Assembly (NCBI GenBank): GCA_938002965.1
Contig: CALKZY010000052.1
Span: 1-38,074 of the forward strand
Direction of reading: 5' to 3'
DNA length: 38,074 nt
DNA from: an uncultured Acidimicrobiales bacterium
GTDB taxonomy: Bacteria > Actinomycetota > Acidimicrobiia > Acidimicrobiales > SZUA-35
The notes under the pieces were generated by a model. The model did no database searches, was not told the origin of the DNA, and was given only the letters and a program-made list of their open reading frames with translations. The position numbers and the translations under genes are program-made. Within the stretch, counting starts at the first letter, position 1, and every line of letters starts with the position of its first letter. Of this stretch, positions 1 to 7,890 are shown piece by piece.

Positions 1-78
1 ACGAGGCTGCTCAGACGACCGGGCGTGGGCCACACAATCAGCCTTGAACTCGTCGGTATAGGTACTTCTGTTTCCCAT
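1..78 (-). CDS. IS3-type transposase OrfA, N-terminus only (cut by window edge)
   Basis: The minus strand reads an ATG at 78 followed by 25 codons that run off the window edge. The peptide contains TYTDEFKADCVAHARSSEQP, which resembles the start of the helix-turn-helix OrfA protein of IS3-family insertion sequences (the usual pattern is RRxYTxEFKxxAV). An AAGGAG ribosome-binding site lies about 6 bases upstream of the ATG (rc of 85-90). OrfA binds the element ends and is normally joined to the OrfB transposase by frameshifting; OrfB would lie outside the window. The terminal inverted repeat should lie between about 80 and 240, but without the other end I cannot place it. Confidence 0.7.
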   Translation of the reverse strand, partial: MGNRSTYTDEFKADCVAHARSSEQPR

Positions 79-240
79 TCGGGACTCCTTCCCCAAGAGA
101 TTCTCTCAGGTATCGGCGTCTCACGAAACGGGGGAACTCCACCCAGCTGTCTTGTCCAACTCCGGGGCCACCAGCGTCGAAACTCAGCAAACTGCCCTGA
201 CGTGCTAGAAATGGCCAACGAGCCAGCGGGAGCGAGGCAA

Positions 241-420
241 ATGACCCGAACAAGAGTTCACGGAGTCAACAGGTCCGCTGATGGAGTTCTTGCCTTGATT
301 GGCTGGCTTGGACGTCGACCTGAGGAGTTCATCGGTGGCTCATCGATCGAAGGCGAACTTCTCCCGCCAGCTCGTGAGGGCATGATCCGCGTCGATATGA
401 GCCGGCTGGCTGATATCTGA
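241..420 (+). pseudogene. Possible remnant of a helix-turn-helix regulator
   Basis: This open frame ends at a TGA at 418-420. Its last 60 codons look like real protein: a segment with SADGVLALIGWLGRRPEEFI resembles the last helices of an XRE-type DNA-binding domain, followed by an acidic tail ending RVDMSRLADI. Upstream the frame becomes low-quality sequence up to the IS3-like gene at 1-78, so the 5' part of the regulator may have been lost when the IS inserted. The match is from memory of the family pattern and is weak. It could be a chance frame. Confidence 0.25.
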
Positions 421-487
421 GTTTCGAGGGGGTCACGACTAGCAACCGAAGAGGTCGCTCCTCATGCTCGAGATGTCTGGCCCACGG

Positions 488-529
488 CAGCCCTTGCGGG
501 CTGCTTCGAGTTTCGACCTTTGGTCGAAA
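488..529 (-). terminator. Tandem hairpins after the kynurenine operon
   Basis: Two perfect stem-loops lie 24 bases past the stop of the last operon gene. CAGCCC/GGGCTG (488-493 and 498-503) has loop TTGC. TTTCGACC/GGTCGAAA (511-518 and 522-529) has a three-base loop. There is no strong T-tract on either strand, so termination is an inference from position between converging transcripts. Confidence 0.4.
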
Positions 530-552
530 GCGTGGGGACGTGCCGCTGGCGC

Positions 553-1353
553 TTACAGGGCGATGCTCGCGGTTCGGTTCTGGACTAGGCGAACCAGGCT
601 GAGCGCGGCTAGAGCCGAGGTCTTTGGGTTGCCCGGCAGGGGATTGTTGGCGATGGCTACGTTCAACCGACCAAAGAGGCCCTGAGCCGCAATCTCGTGG
701 CGATTGGTGGTTGCCGACGGATCAGCAACAAGGGTGATGACCGTGGCCTCGGGGCCGATACCGGCCAACGCGGTGGTCATGGCCACGTTGGCGTTCTTGG
801 GGAAACGCCTGGCCGTCTCCGATGCTGACGCCTGGAAGAACTCCGTTGGCCCAGCCAAGTTGTCTAGCGTGCACAAGTCCTCGGCCGGTGTGTCCTTCCA
901 GGCCTTGGGCGGTTTGACCATTCGGTGCTCGACCGTTTCGATCCCCATCTGGCGGGCGGCGACAAGAGCTTCGACACCGGCCAGCGCACCCGGTTGAATT
1001 TGAACTTGCGCTGGGCTGCTATCGGCTAGCTGGCGCAGACGGCTTAGCACGTCGTTGTCGGCAAAGGCTGACACCGAGGACACAACAAAGTCGGCGCCAG
1101 CCAAGAGGGCGGCCGAGCCCCATGGCTCAACACTCTCTCGGCCGGCTGCCTCGATCACAACATCAGGCCGGGCAGCAGCCAGTCCTTCTGGGTCGGTGAT
1201 CAGCTGTGCTGTCGAGGGCAGATCTGGTCGCTCACGGGTGCCATGGCGCACACCGACAGCGACAACGTTGGCATCGTGTGACGCCAACTTGGCGGCCACG
1301 GTGCGACTGATGGCTCCCCAGCCGATGAAGGCCAGACGTGGTGGCTCCAACAA
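553..1353 (-). CDS. Aspartate dehydrogenase-like (NadX family) protein
   Basis: 266 residues, the normal length for NadX-type L-aspartate dehydrogenases, which oxidise aspartate to iminoaspartate with NAD(P). An N-terminal Rossmann motif LAFIGWGAIS starts at residue 7. The middle carries GALAGVEAL and VKPPKAW, typical of the family's catalytic domain. A late NRHEI should hold the conserved catalytic histidine. The start is a TTG at 1353, or the next TTG at 1350, behind GAGG; the Rossmann strand leaves no room for a later start. The gene begins 5 bases after the upstream lyase gene and is the last of the kynurenine operon. Iminoaspartate is a precursor of quinolinate, so an NAD link is conceivable, but the true substrate here may be an amino intermediate of 3-hydroxyanthranilate breakdown. 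Family assignment is good; substrate is open. Confidence 0.75.
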   Translation of the reverse strand: MLEPPRLAFIGWGAISRTVAAKLASHDANVVAVGVRHGTRERPDLPSTAQLITDPEGLAAARPDVVIEAAGRESVEPWGSAALLAGADFVVSSVSAFADNDVLSRLRQLADSSPAQVQIQPGALAGVEALVAARQMGIETVEHRMVKPPKAWKDTPAEDLCTLDNLAGPTEFFQASASETARRFPKNANVAMTTALAGIGPEATVITLVADPSATTNRHEIAAQGLFGRLNVAIANNPLPGNPKTSALAALSLVRLVQNRTASIAL

Positions 1354-1358
1354 CGGCC

Positions 1359-2333
1359 TCAGACCTCAAGGCCGCATGATTCAAAGGCCGCTCTGGTAAT
1401 GGCCTTCTCAGAATCATTCAGCTCTAGCAGAGGAGGCCGAACCCGGCCTCCGACCTGCCCCAGCAGTTCCTGCCAGTATTTCTGGTGAGCATGGGGCTTC
1501 TCCGCTGGTTGTGAATCGGCCAGCGCCTGTCGAACCGGATCCAGACTTCGGCTGATCTCCCGAGCCTCATCGAAACGACCATCCAACGCGGCTTGGGTGT
1601 AATCGTGCATTCGCCGGTCCTTGGCTGACTGCAGCAAGAACGGGGGAGCGGAACACAGATACAGCTTCCAACGCAGGTCGATGACATTGTCCAGCCACTC
1701 TTCCTCGGAAGCTGTGCTCACATGGATGCGGTCGCCTACCATCTCGGTAAGTTCGGCATACATGTCCCTGGGAACGCTGTACTTTATGGCCACAACGTTC
1801 TCCAAGTCGGCCAGCCGATTGCACAGCTCGGGCGACATCAGATAGCCGCTTGCCGGGTGGCTCCACAGCGCAATGCCAATGTCCACGCTGTCTGAGATCG
1901 TCTGGTAGTAGCCCAACAGCGTCTCGTCATGGGCGTTGAAGAAGTGTAAAGCGGGAGCGTGAACCACGATGTAGTCGGCCCCCACCGCCTCGGCGTGACG
2001 GGCCAGATCGATGACCACGTCCATGTTCTGGTCCGAACAGGACATGATGGTCTGCGCTCCGGCACCGGCGTCATTCACCGCTTCGACTGCCAGCTCGAAG
2101 GTACGCTTGCGTTCGTCGATCGACATGGAAAAGAACTCGCCACGCTTGCCGGAAATGAACAAGCCTTGGATGCCGAGCTCCTGAGTCCAGTGAGCCACGT
2201 TGGATCGAAAGCCATCCTCATCGATAGCCATGTGACCACTAGAGGTCTCGGCAAACGGCATGTAAGCGGCGGCCCAGATGCCAGTCATGGTCGCCTGAGC
2301 ATGGGCTTTGGCTTCGCTTCGGGTGTACTTCAT
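1359..2333 (-). CDS. DapA/N-acetylneuraminate lyase superfamily protein with altered active site
   Basis: 324 residues from ATG 2333, 4 bases after the preceding stop; a TTG at 2345 is the alternative. The fold is the Schiff-base TIM barrel of dihydrodipicolinate synthase and pyruvate aldolases. The Schiff-base lysine is visible as K184 in VVAIKYS. The usual G-T-T-G-E loop is replaced by SGKRGE (61-66), and the segment that normally supplies the catalytic tyrosine reads HAPALHFF (125-132) with no Tyr. It is therefore unlikely to be a true dihydrodipicolinate synthase. It is cotranscribed with 3-hydroxyanthranilate dioxygenase and an aldehyde dehydrogenase, which suggests lyase, hydratase or deaminase action on a 2-oxo acid from the ring-cleavage product. 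That role is inference. Related enzymes include 2-keto-3-deoxy-acid dehydratases and hydroxyproline-pathway deaminases. Confidence 0.75.
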   Translation of the reverse strand: MKYTRSEAKAHAQATMTGIWAAAYMPFAETSSGHMAIDEDGFRSNVAHWTQELGIQGLFISGKRGEFFSMSIDERKRTFELAVEAVNDAGAGAQTIMSCSDQNMDVVIDLARHAEAVGADYIVVHAPALHFFNAHDETLLGYYQTISDSVDIGIALWSHPASGYLMSPELCNRLADLENVVAIKYSVPRDMYAELTEMVGDRIHVSTASEEEWLDNVIDLRWKLYLCSAPPFLLQSAKDRRMHDYTQAALDGRFDEAREISRSLDPVRQALADSQPAEKPHAHQKYWQELLGQVGGRVRPPLLELNDSEKAITRAAFESCGLEV

Positions 2334-2337
2334 GGGT

Positions 2338-3807
2338 TCACACAATCCTCATGGCATGGGAGACGTTCTTGACAACGGTGTAGTGGTTGAGGCCTTCGGT
2401 GCCGCCCTCTCGGCCGTAGCCGCTGGACTTCACGCCGCCGAAGGGAGTTTCCGGAAGCGAAGCCTCCAGAGTGTTGATCGACAGGTTTCCGGCTTCCACC
2501 TTTTCCACCATGCGGTCGGCGTAGTCGGCGCGGTTGGTGAAGCCGTATGAGGCCAGGCCATAGGGCACCGAGTTGGCACAGTAGATGGCCTCTTCGAGCG
2601 AGTCGACCGGATTGACAATGGCCAGCGGACCGAACGGCTCCTCCTGCATGACCCCGGCATGGTCTGGGACGTTGGCCAGCACCGTCGGTTCGAAGAAGTA
2701 GCCGGTGTCGCCGATTCGCTTACCGCCGGTCATGAGATCAGCACCGCAGTCAACGGCATCCTCAACGAAGCCTGAGAGCGCCGGGACACGACGGACGTTG
2801 GCCAGTGGACCCATCTCGGTGGAGGGATCCATGCCGTCGCCGACAACGGTGGCGGAACAGCGGTCGGTGAAAACTTCGAGGAACTTGTCGAAGACATCCT
2901 GGTGAACGAAGAATCTGGTGGGGGAGGTGCAGACTTGCCCGGCGTTGCGCATTTTGCGAACGGCCGAGGTGACAGCAGCTGCCTCCACATTGGTGTCTTC
3001 GCACACGATGACCGGAGCGTGACCGCCCAACTCCATCAACACCGGGGTCATGTGGTTCGAAGCCATCCCGGTCAACTGGCGACCCACGGCTGTCGAGCCG
3101 GTGAAGGCCACCAACTTAATTGCCGGGTTCGGGATGAGGTGCGATGAGATGTCGGCCGGAACACCGAAGACGACGTTGAGCACCCCCGGTGGCAGGCCGA
3201 CATCATCGAACGCTCGAGCGATGTGAAGGGCTCCAGCCGGTGTTTCCTCCGCAGCCTTGAGGATGATCGAACATCCTGACGCCACTGCCCCGGCCACCTT
3301 ACGAGCCGGTTGGCTCATGGGAAAATTCCAGGGCGAGAACGCCGCTACCGGCCCGATGGGCTGATGGTGAACGACGTAGCGAACGCCCGGGGCGCTGGGA
3401 ATCACCCGCCCATAGGTGCGAACTGCTTCACCGGCGTCCCATTCGAAGAACTCACAGCCTCGGATGACCTCAAGGCGGGCTTGCTGGTACGGCTTGCCGT
3501 GTTCCAGCGTGATGGCGTGGGCGATCTCGTCCTGACGCTCTCTCAGCAGGGCCGAGGCGGCGCGAACCAGGTCGGCCCGGTCCCTTGGTGACGTGGCACT
3601 CCAGCTTTCGAAACCTCGCTGCGCTGCGGCCAAGGCATCATCCAAGTCCTGGGTGCGGGCCACCGGGACACGACCGACCTCTATCTCATTGACCGGGTTG
3701 ACTACCGGAAGGTAGTCATCGGTGGTTCGCCATTCCCCATCGATGTAGAGCTGAAGATCGGGGTAGGGCGGTGGTGTCGCCGCATGTGGTTGTGACAGTG
3801 TTGCCAT
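2338..3807 (-). CDS. NAD(P)-dependent aldehyde dehydrogenase
   Basis: 489 residues from ATG 3807, which has GGGAG eight bases upstream; a longer open frame to 3969 would run into the preceding dioxygenase gene and is rejected. Aldehyde dehydrogenase signatures are in order: FSPWNFP (substrate and cofactor pocket), FTGSTAVG (NAD binding), MELGGHAP with the general-base Glu, GQVCTSPTR with the catalytic Cys, EEPFGP, and a C-terminal PFGGVKSSGYGREGG. Overall it looks like the succinate-semialdehyde dehydrogenase (GabD) branch. It lies 17 bases after tryptophan 2,3-dioxygenase, so 2-aminomuconate semialdehyde, 2-amino-3-carboxymuconate semialdehyde or a later C4/C5 semialdehyde are reasonable substrates. 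The sequence does not choose between them. Confidence 0.88.
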   Translation of the reverse strand: MATLSQPHAATPPPYPDLQLYIDGEWRTTDDYLPVVNPVNEIEVGRVPVARTQDLDDALAAAQRGFESWSATSPRDRADLVRAASALLRERQDEIAHAITLEHGKPYQQARLEVIRGCEFFEWDAGEAVRTYGRVIPSAPGVRYVVHHQPIGPVAAFSPWNFPMSQPARKVAGAVASGCSIILKAAEETPAGALHIARAFDDVGLPPGVLNVVFGVPADISSHLIPNPAIKLVAFTGSTAVGRQLTGMASNHMTPVLMELGGHAPVIVCEDTNVEAAAVTSAVRKMRNAGQVCTSPTRFFVHQDVFDKFLEVFTDRCSATVVGDGMDPSTEMGPLANVRRVPALSGFVEDAVDCGADLMTGGKRIGDTGYFFEPTVLANVPDHAGVMQEEPFGPLAIVNPVDSLEEAIYCANSVPYGLASYGFTNRADYADRMVEKVEAGNLSINTLEASLPETPFGGVKSSGYGREGGTEGLNHYTVVKNVSHAMRIV

Positions 3808-3824
3808 GGTTTGCTCCCAGTCGG

Positions 3825-4637
3825 CTAGAACGCGATCCGGATGGCCCACAGGTCGGGGAATACCGGTTTGAACAGAGTTGCGGTTAGATACGAGGCGCCG
3901 TCGGAACCACCGGTTCCAGGCTTGGTGCCGATCGTGCGGCGGACCATCATGACATGTCGATACCGCCACTCCTGAAGCCCTTCATCAAGGTCGGTCAGCG
4001 TCTCGCACAGGTTGGAGAAGCTGTCGTCGGCGTAGCGGGCGATGATGGTGGCCTGTAGCGACGAGTTCTCTTCAATGGGATTGCGCACATCCCTACCCAG
4101 CAACTCGGCCGGAATGTCGTCGCCTTCTCGGTGCAGCATGCGAACGAACGCATCCCACAACGTCGGGGCGTTGTACCGGGCGGCCAATCGATCTCCCTCG
4201 TCACCGGTGAACCAGTCGAGCTGGATTCGGTCTTTAACTCCCAGCAGGAACTCCAATTCCCGAAACTGAGCGGATTGGAAGCCGCTGGCGTTGGCCAGGA
4301 AAGACCGGAAACTGGCGAACTCGGCCGGAGTCATGGTTTCGAGGATGTCGATCTGGCCAACGAGGGTCTTGAGGATCTTCAAAACCCGTTTGAGGTGGTG
4401 CGAGGCCGACCCTCGTTGGTTGGCGTCCAAGTGTTTAACTACCTGATCCAACTCGTGCAGCATCTGCTTGAACCACAACTCGTACACCTGGTGGATGATG
4501 ATGAACAGCATCTCGTCGTGTTCCGGACCACCGGTTCGATCGTCGACCGAGACCGGACGTTGAAGGGCCAGGAGTTCGGGGATGGCCAGGTAACTGCCGT
4601 AAGTGAAGCTGTTGTCGTTTTCGAAGGCAAGGCTCAT
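3825..4637 (-). CDS. kynA: Tryptophan 2,3-dioxygenase
   Basis: 270 residues, close to the usual bacterial length of about 280. The heme enzyme opens the indole ring of L-tryptophan to N-formylkynurenine. Family landmarks are all present: HQVYELWFKQ with distal His49, FRELEF with substrate-binding Arg126, a proximal heme ligand His228 in WRYRHVMM, and the GTGGS loop at 241-245. It is placed 51 bases after kynurenine monooxygenase and 17 bases before the aldehyde dehydrogenase. The product must be deformylated to kynurenine; no kynurenine formamidase gene is seen in the window, so that activity must come from elsewhere. Confidence 0.95.
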   Translation of the reverse strand: MSLAFENDNSFTYGSYLAIPELLALQRPVSVDDRTGGPEHDEMLFIIIHQVYELWFKQMLHELDQVVKHLDANQRGSASHHLKRVLKILKTLVGQIDILETMTPAEFASFRSFLANASGFQSAQFRELEFLLGVKDRIQLDWFTGDEGDRLAARYNAPTLWDAFVRMLHREGDDIPAELLGRDVRNPIEENSSLQATIIARYADDSFSNLCETLTDLDEGLQEWRYRHVMMVRRTIGTKPGTGGSDGASYLTATLFKPVFPDLWAIRIAF

Positions 4638-4688
4638 TGGGGTGATATCACGGTCGTGGTCGGAAAGTCGGCTTGAGGGCTCGGGAGA

Positions 4689-6059
4689 TCAACCCACCGA
4701 CAGAGCGTGAGGGTCGGCAAGAGGGTCAAGGTCGGGGAGAGGAGGCAGGTTGCTGACTAAGGCATCGATGTCGACTGAAGGGTCGGCGATTGCCCGCCCG
4801 ATGAGCTCAGCCTGGTCGGCGGCCCGCTGCTGGGCCTCGGCATAGGGCATGGTGGAGAACATCACCATGTTGTACCGAGGGCTTAGATGCTCGGGGTGTT
4901 TCTGCTGAAGCTCGAGAGCCAAGGCTCGTTTGGCCAGGTAGTCGGGGTCGACTACGCCTGACCGCATCTCGACGTAGTTGCTGAGGGCCATAGCGGCGAT
5001 GGCATCAGCATCGGCCTTTCGTTCTTGTTCGTAGGAGGCGAAGGCCGCCGCCACATCTTTCGGTTCGGCCTGGAGATGTCGAATGAGGACCCGAACCGAC
5101 TCAAGGGCGGCGTTCATACCTTGGCCGTGGAAGGGAACGATGGCGTGAGCCGCATCGCCAACAAGGACTGCACGGTTTTCGAAACTCCAACCCTCGGCCC
5201 ACAAGGTGCCCAACTTGCCGGTCGGATTCTCCTCGAACTGCTGCGCCAAGTCGGGAACCATGGCCGTGAGCTCCTCGAACTCGGCCTGGAAGAACGACGT
5301 TACGGCGCGAGGCGAGTCCAGATCATCGAACGTCTTGCGAGGAGCGAACAAGGTGACGGTGAAGTCACCCTCGGGATTGGCCAAAGCGATTAGCATGAAC
5401 TCACCCCTAGGCCAGATGTGCAAAGCGTTGGGGTCAAGTTGATGGCCACTGTCGGTGGCGGCCGGCAGGGTCAACTCTTTGTAATCGTGGTCCAGCCAGT
5501 CGGTGCGGAACGAGCAGGCTCCCTCGGCGGCCATCGCCTTGCGAACCCGGGAACCGGCACCGTCTGCACCGAAAATCACACCGAACTCGGCCGTGGCCCC
5601 ATCGTGGAAGAGCAGCGTTGAGGACTCAAAATCGACGGACTTGATACGACGACCAAAGTTGAACGAGACCAGCCCGGTCGCTTCGGCCGCATCCAACAGG
5701 ATGGCATTGAGATCCGATCGTGACACCGAATGGATGACCTCGTGAGATTTGATGCCATAAGGTTGCAGGTCGGGCGTTGGATCACCGATGGAGTGAATCA
5801 TCCGGCCACGCATAGGGATGGTGATGGCGTCGACCGCATCGATCACGCCAACGTCAATCAGGGGAACAATGCCCCTGGTAGCCAAGGCAAGGTTGATGGA
5901 GCGGCCAGCGTCGATGTCGGTCCGTCTCAGGTCGGGGCGACTTTCATACACCGTCACCTGGTGGCCCTCGCGAGCCAGATAGATGGCCAGCAGCGCTCCG
6001 GCCTGGCCGGCACCGGCGATAACGATAGGACTCGCCAGACCGCTAACCGATCCGCTCAT
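4689..6059 (-). CDS. kmo: Kynurenine 3-monooxygenase
   Basis: 456 residues, as in known flavoprotein kynurenine hydroxylases. It uses NADPH and O2 to convert L-kynurenine to 3-hydroxykynurenine. An N-terminal dinucleotide motif GAGQAG (16-21) is followed by an acidic strand end (VYESRPDLR). GRSINLALATRG is characteristic of the KMO group, and the second FAD motif VGDAAHAIVPFHGQGMNAAL lies near residue 310. The start codon overlaps the kynureninase stop as ATGA, implying translational coupling. The C-terminal region lacks the long membrane anchor of eukaryotic KMO, as expected in bacteria. Confidence 0.93.
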   Translation of the reverse strand: MSGSVSGLASPIVIAGAGQAGALLAIYLAREGHQVTVYESRPDLRRTDIDAGRSINLALATRGIVPLIDVGVIDAVDAITIPMRGRMIHSIGDPTPDLQPYGIKSHEVIHSVSRSDLNAILLDAAEATGLVSFNFGRRIKSVDFESSTLLFHDGATAEFGVIFGADGAGSRVRKAMAAEGACSFRTDWLDHDYKELTLPAATDSGHQLDPNALHIWPRGEFMLIALANPEGDFTVTLFAPRKTFDDLDSPRAVTSFFQAEFEELTAMVPDLAQQFEENPTGKLGTLWAEGWSFENRAVLVGDAAHAIVPFHGQGMNAALESVRVLIRHLQAEPKDVAAAFASYEQERKADADAIAAMALSNYVEMRSGVVDPDYLAKRALALELQQKHPEHLSPRYNMVMFSTMPYAEAQQRAADQAELIGRAIADPSVDIDALVSNLPPLPDLDPLADPHALSVG

Positions 6060-7336
6060 GCGCCAGGCCCTTCGACCTCGTGGTCGACGACACGATCAAG
6101 AATCTGGACGAAGCGCTCGATATCGGCGAACGAGTTGTACAGCGGCACCGGCGCGGCCCGTATCACATCCGGCTCCCGCCAGTCGCAGTAGACGTTTGCC
6201 TCCTCCAGCGCCTTGAACACGGCTTTCCCGTTGCCGTTGGCTACCCGCAGTGCGAACTGGCAGCCTCGCTGGCCCATCTCCGGCGGTGTCAGGTTCTCGA
6301 TTCGGGCGCCGAGTTGCGCGGCAAGTCTGCGGTCAAGGAAACGGATCTGCTGCTCCGATTTCCGTCGCATGGCACCTATACCTCCGGCACTATCGATGAT
6401 GTCGAGAGCGGCTCGTAGCGTCGCCAGCGAGAGCACGGGAGCATTAGAGAGCTGCCACGAGTCGACGGTAGGAATGGCATCAAAGTCACAAGCCATTTCG
6501 AACCTGGTGGCGGCGTTGGTGCCCCACCAACCGGTGAACTTCGGCAACTTGTCGTCGGACACATGGCGGTTGTGGACGAAGGCTCCGCCCACCCCGCCCG
6601 GTCCACTGTTCAGATACTTGTATGTGCACCAGGCGGCAAAGTCGACATTCCAGTCGTGAAGTTGGAGCTCTACATTTGCCACAGCGTGAGCCAGGTCAAA
6701 CCCCACAGTGGCGCCCACGGCGTGTCCGGCGGCGGTGATGTCGGCCATGGGTAGAACCTGACCGGTGTAGTACTGAACTCCGGGAAGGAGAACCAGGGCC
6801 AATTCGTCGCCGAGGTCGCCAATAGTGGCCAAGATGTCGCTTGGGCGAAGGGTCTCCTCACCCGGGCGGGGGGCAAGTGTCACCAGAGACTGAGCCGGGT
6901 CGAAGCCTCGCTGGCGAATCTGGGATTCAGCGGCAAAATGATCGGATGGAAAGGCGTGGTCTTCGATCAGGATCTTGTGGCGCGCTGCGGTAGGGCGATA
7001 GAAGCTGATCATCAGCAGGTGGAGGTTGACGGTGAGGGCGTTCATGGCCACCACCTCGTCCTGTTGAGCACCGACCAGGCCAGCCAATTGCTTGGTCACT
7101 AGGTGGTGGTAATCCTTCCAACTGAGTGGGCCGGTGAAGTGACCTTCCACGCCGAGTGTGGCCCAGCGGTTAAATTCGGTTTCCACGAACTGGCGGGCAC
7201 TCTTCGGCAATGGACCCAACGAGTTGCCGACCAGATAGACGCCATCGGGAAGTTCGAAGTGTTGGCGAAACTCGGCCAGTGGATCGGAGGCGTCCAACTC
7301 CTCGGCTGTAGCGGATGACTCGGGAGATTCGATCAC
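6056..7336 (-). CDS. kynU: Kynureninase
   Basis: 426 residues from a GTG at 7336 that overlaps the preceding stop as GTGA; an upstream frame to 7372 is open, but the four-base coupling fits the pattern of this operon. A PLP enzyme that cleaves 3-hydroxykynurenine to 3-hydroxyanthranilate and alanine. Landmarks are VYLVGNSLGPLP near the start, VGFDLAHAVANVELQLHDW, and WCTYKYLNSGPGG with the PLP lysine. It overlaps kmo by ATGA at its 3' end. Length and motifs leave little doubt. Confidence 0.94.
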   Translation of the reverse strand: MIESPESSATAEELDASDPLAEFRQHFELPDGVYLVGNSLGPLPKSARQFVETEFNRWATLGVEGHFTGPLSWKDYHHLVTKQLAGLVGAQQDEVVAMNALTVNLHLLMISFYRPTAARHKILIEDHAFPSDHFAAESQIRQRGFDPAQSLVTLAPRPGEETLRPSDILATIGDLGDELALVLLPGVQYYTGQVLPMADITAAGHAVGATVGFDLAHAVANVELQLHDWNVDFAAWCTYKYLNSGPGGVGGAFVHNRHVSDDKLPKFTGWWGTNAATRFEMACDFDAIPTVDSWQLSNAPVLSLATLRAALDIIDSAGGIGAMRRKSEQQIRFLDRRLAAQLGARIENLTPPEMGQRGCQFALRVANGNGKAVFKALEEANVYCDWREPDVIRAAPVPLYNSFADIERFVQILDRVVDHEVEGPGA

Positions 7337-7890
7337 AGACGGCCGTCCTTGCCGGGGTGCAGTGTTCCACAAGTAGGACAGGTTCGCGCCTGTTCGTCGT
7401 CGTGAAAGGCTTGAAAGAGTGGCGGCAGGTCCTTATCGATGGCTTGGACCTGGAGTTCAACCCGATGGACCAGGTTGGAGCAGTTTCCGCACGCCCACTC
7501 GAAACCATCGAGCTCGCCGATGTTGCGCTGATACTCCACGACCAGGCCGACCGAATCAGGGTCGGGCCGCTGTGGCGAATGACGTAGGCGGGGAGGGAGC
7601 AGGTAGACCTCACCTTCACAGATCGGCATGTCATACGGCTCACTGCCTTCGCCCGGCCAGATGACCAGGTTCATGTCGCCCTTGATCTGGTAGAAGAACT
7701 CTTCACGAGGATCGTCGTGGAAGTCGTTCCGTTCGTTTCCTCCCCCGACGATCATTACGATCATGTCGGCTTCTCGCCAGATCTGCTTATTGGCCACCGG
7801 GGGCACCAGCTGATCGCGGTGGTCGTTAATCCACTTCTGCAAGTTGAACGGTCGCCGGGCCATCGCCGGGCTTGGGTCGTAGTTGGTCAT
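7333..7890 (-). CDS. haaO: 3-hydroxyanthranilate 3,4-dioxygenase
   Basis: 185 residues. The cupin enzyme opens 3-hydroxyanthranilate to 2-amino-3-carboxymuconate semialdehyde. Iron ligands are visible as His58, Glu64 and His104, with the spacing of the characterised bacterial enzyme. The bacterial-type C-terminal rubredoxin-like site is also present as Cys134/Cys137 and Cys171/Cys174 (CGNC and CPTC). The ATG overlaps the MarR stop as ATGA and its stop overlaps the kynureninase GTG, so the three genes are coupled. The intact second metal site argues that the gene is functional. Confidence 0.95.
   Translation of the reverse strand: MTNYDPSPAMARRPFNLQKWINDHRDQLVPPVANKQIWREADMIVMIVGGGNERNDFHDDPREEFFYQIKGDMNLVIWPGEGSEPYDMPICEGEVYLLPPRLRHSPQRPDPDSVGLVVEYQRNIGELDGFEWACGNCSNLVHRVELQVQAIDKDLPPLFQAFHDDEQARTCPTCGTLHPGKDGRL

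Noticed and set aside
7170..7643. Minus-strand frame of 157 codons across haaO and kynU
   Set aside because: It is out of frame with two well-supported, translationally coupled genes.
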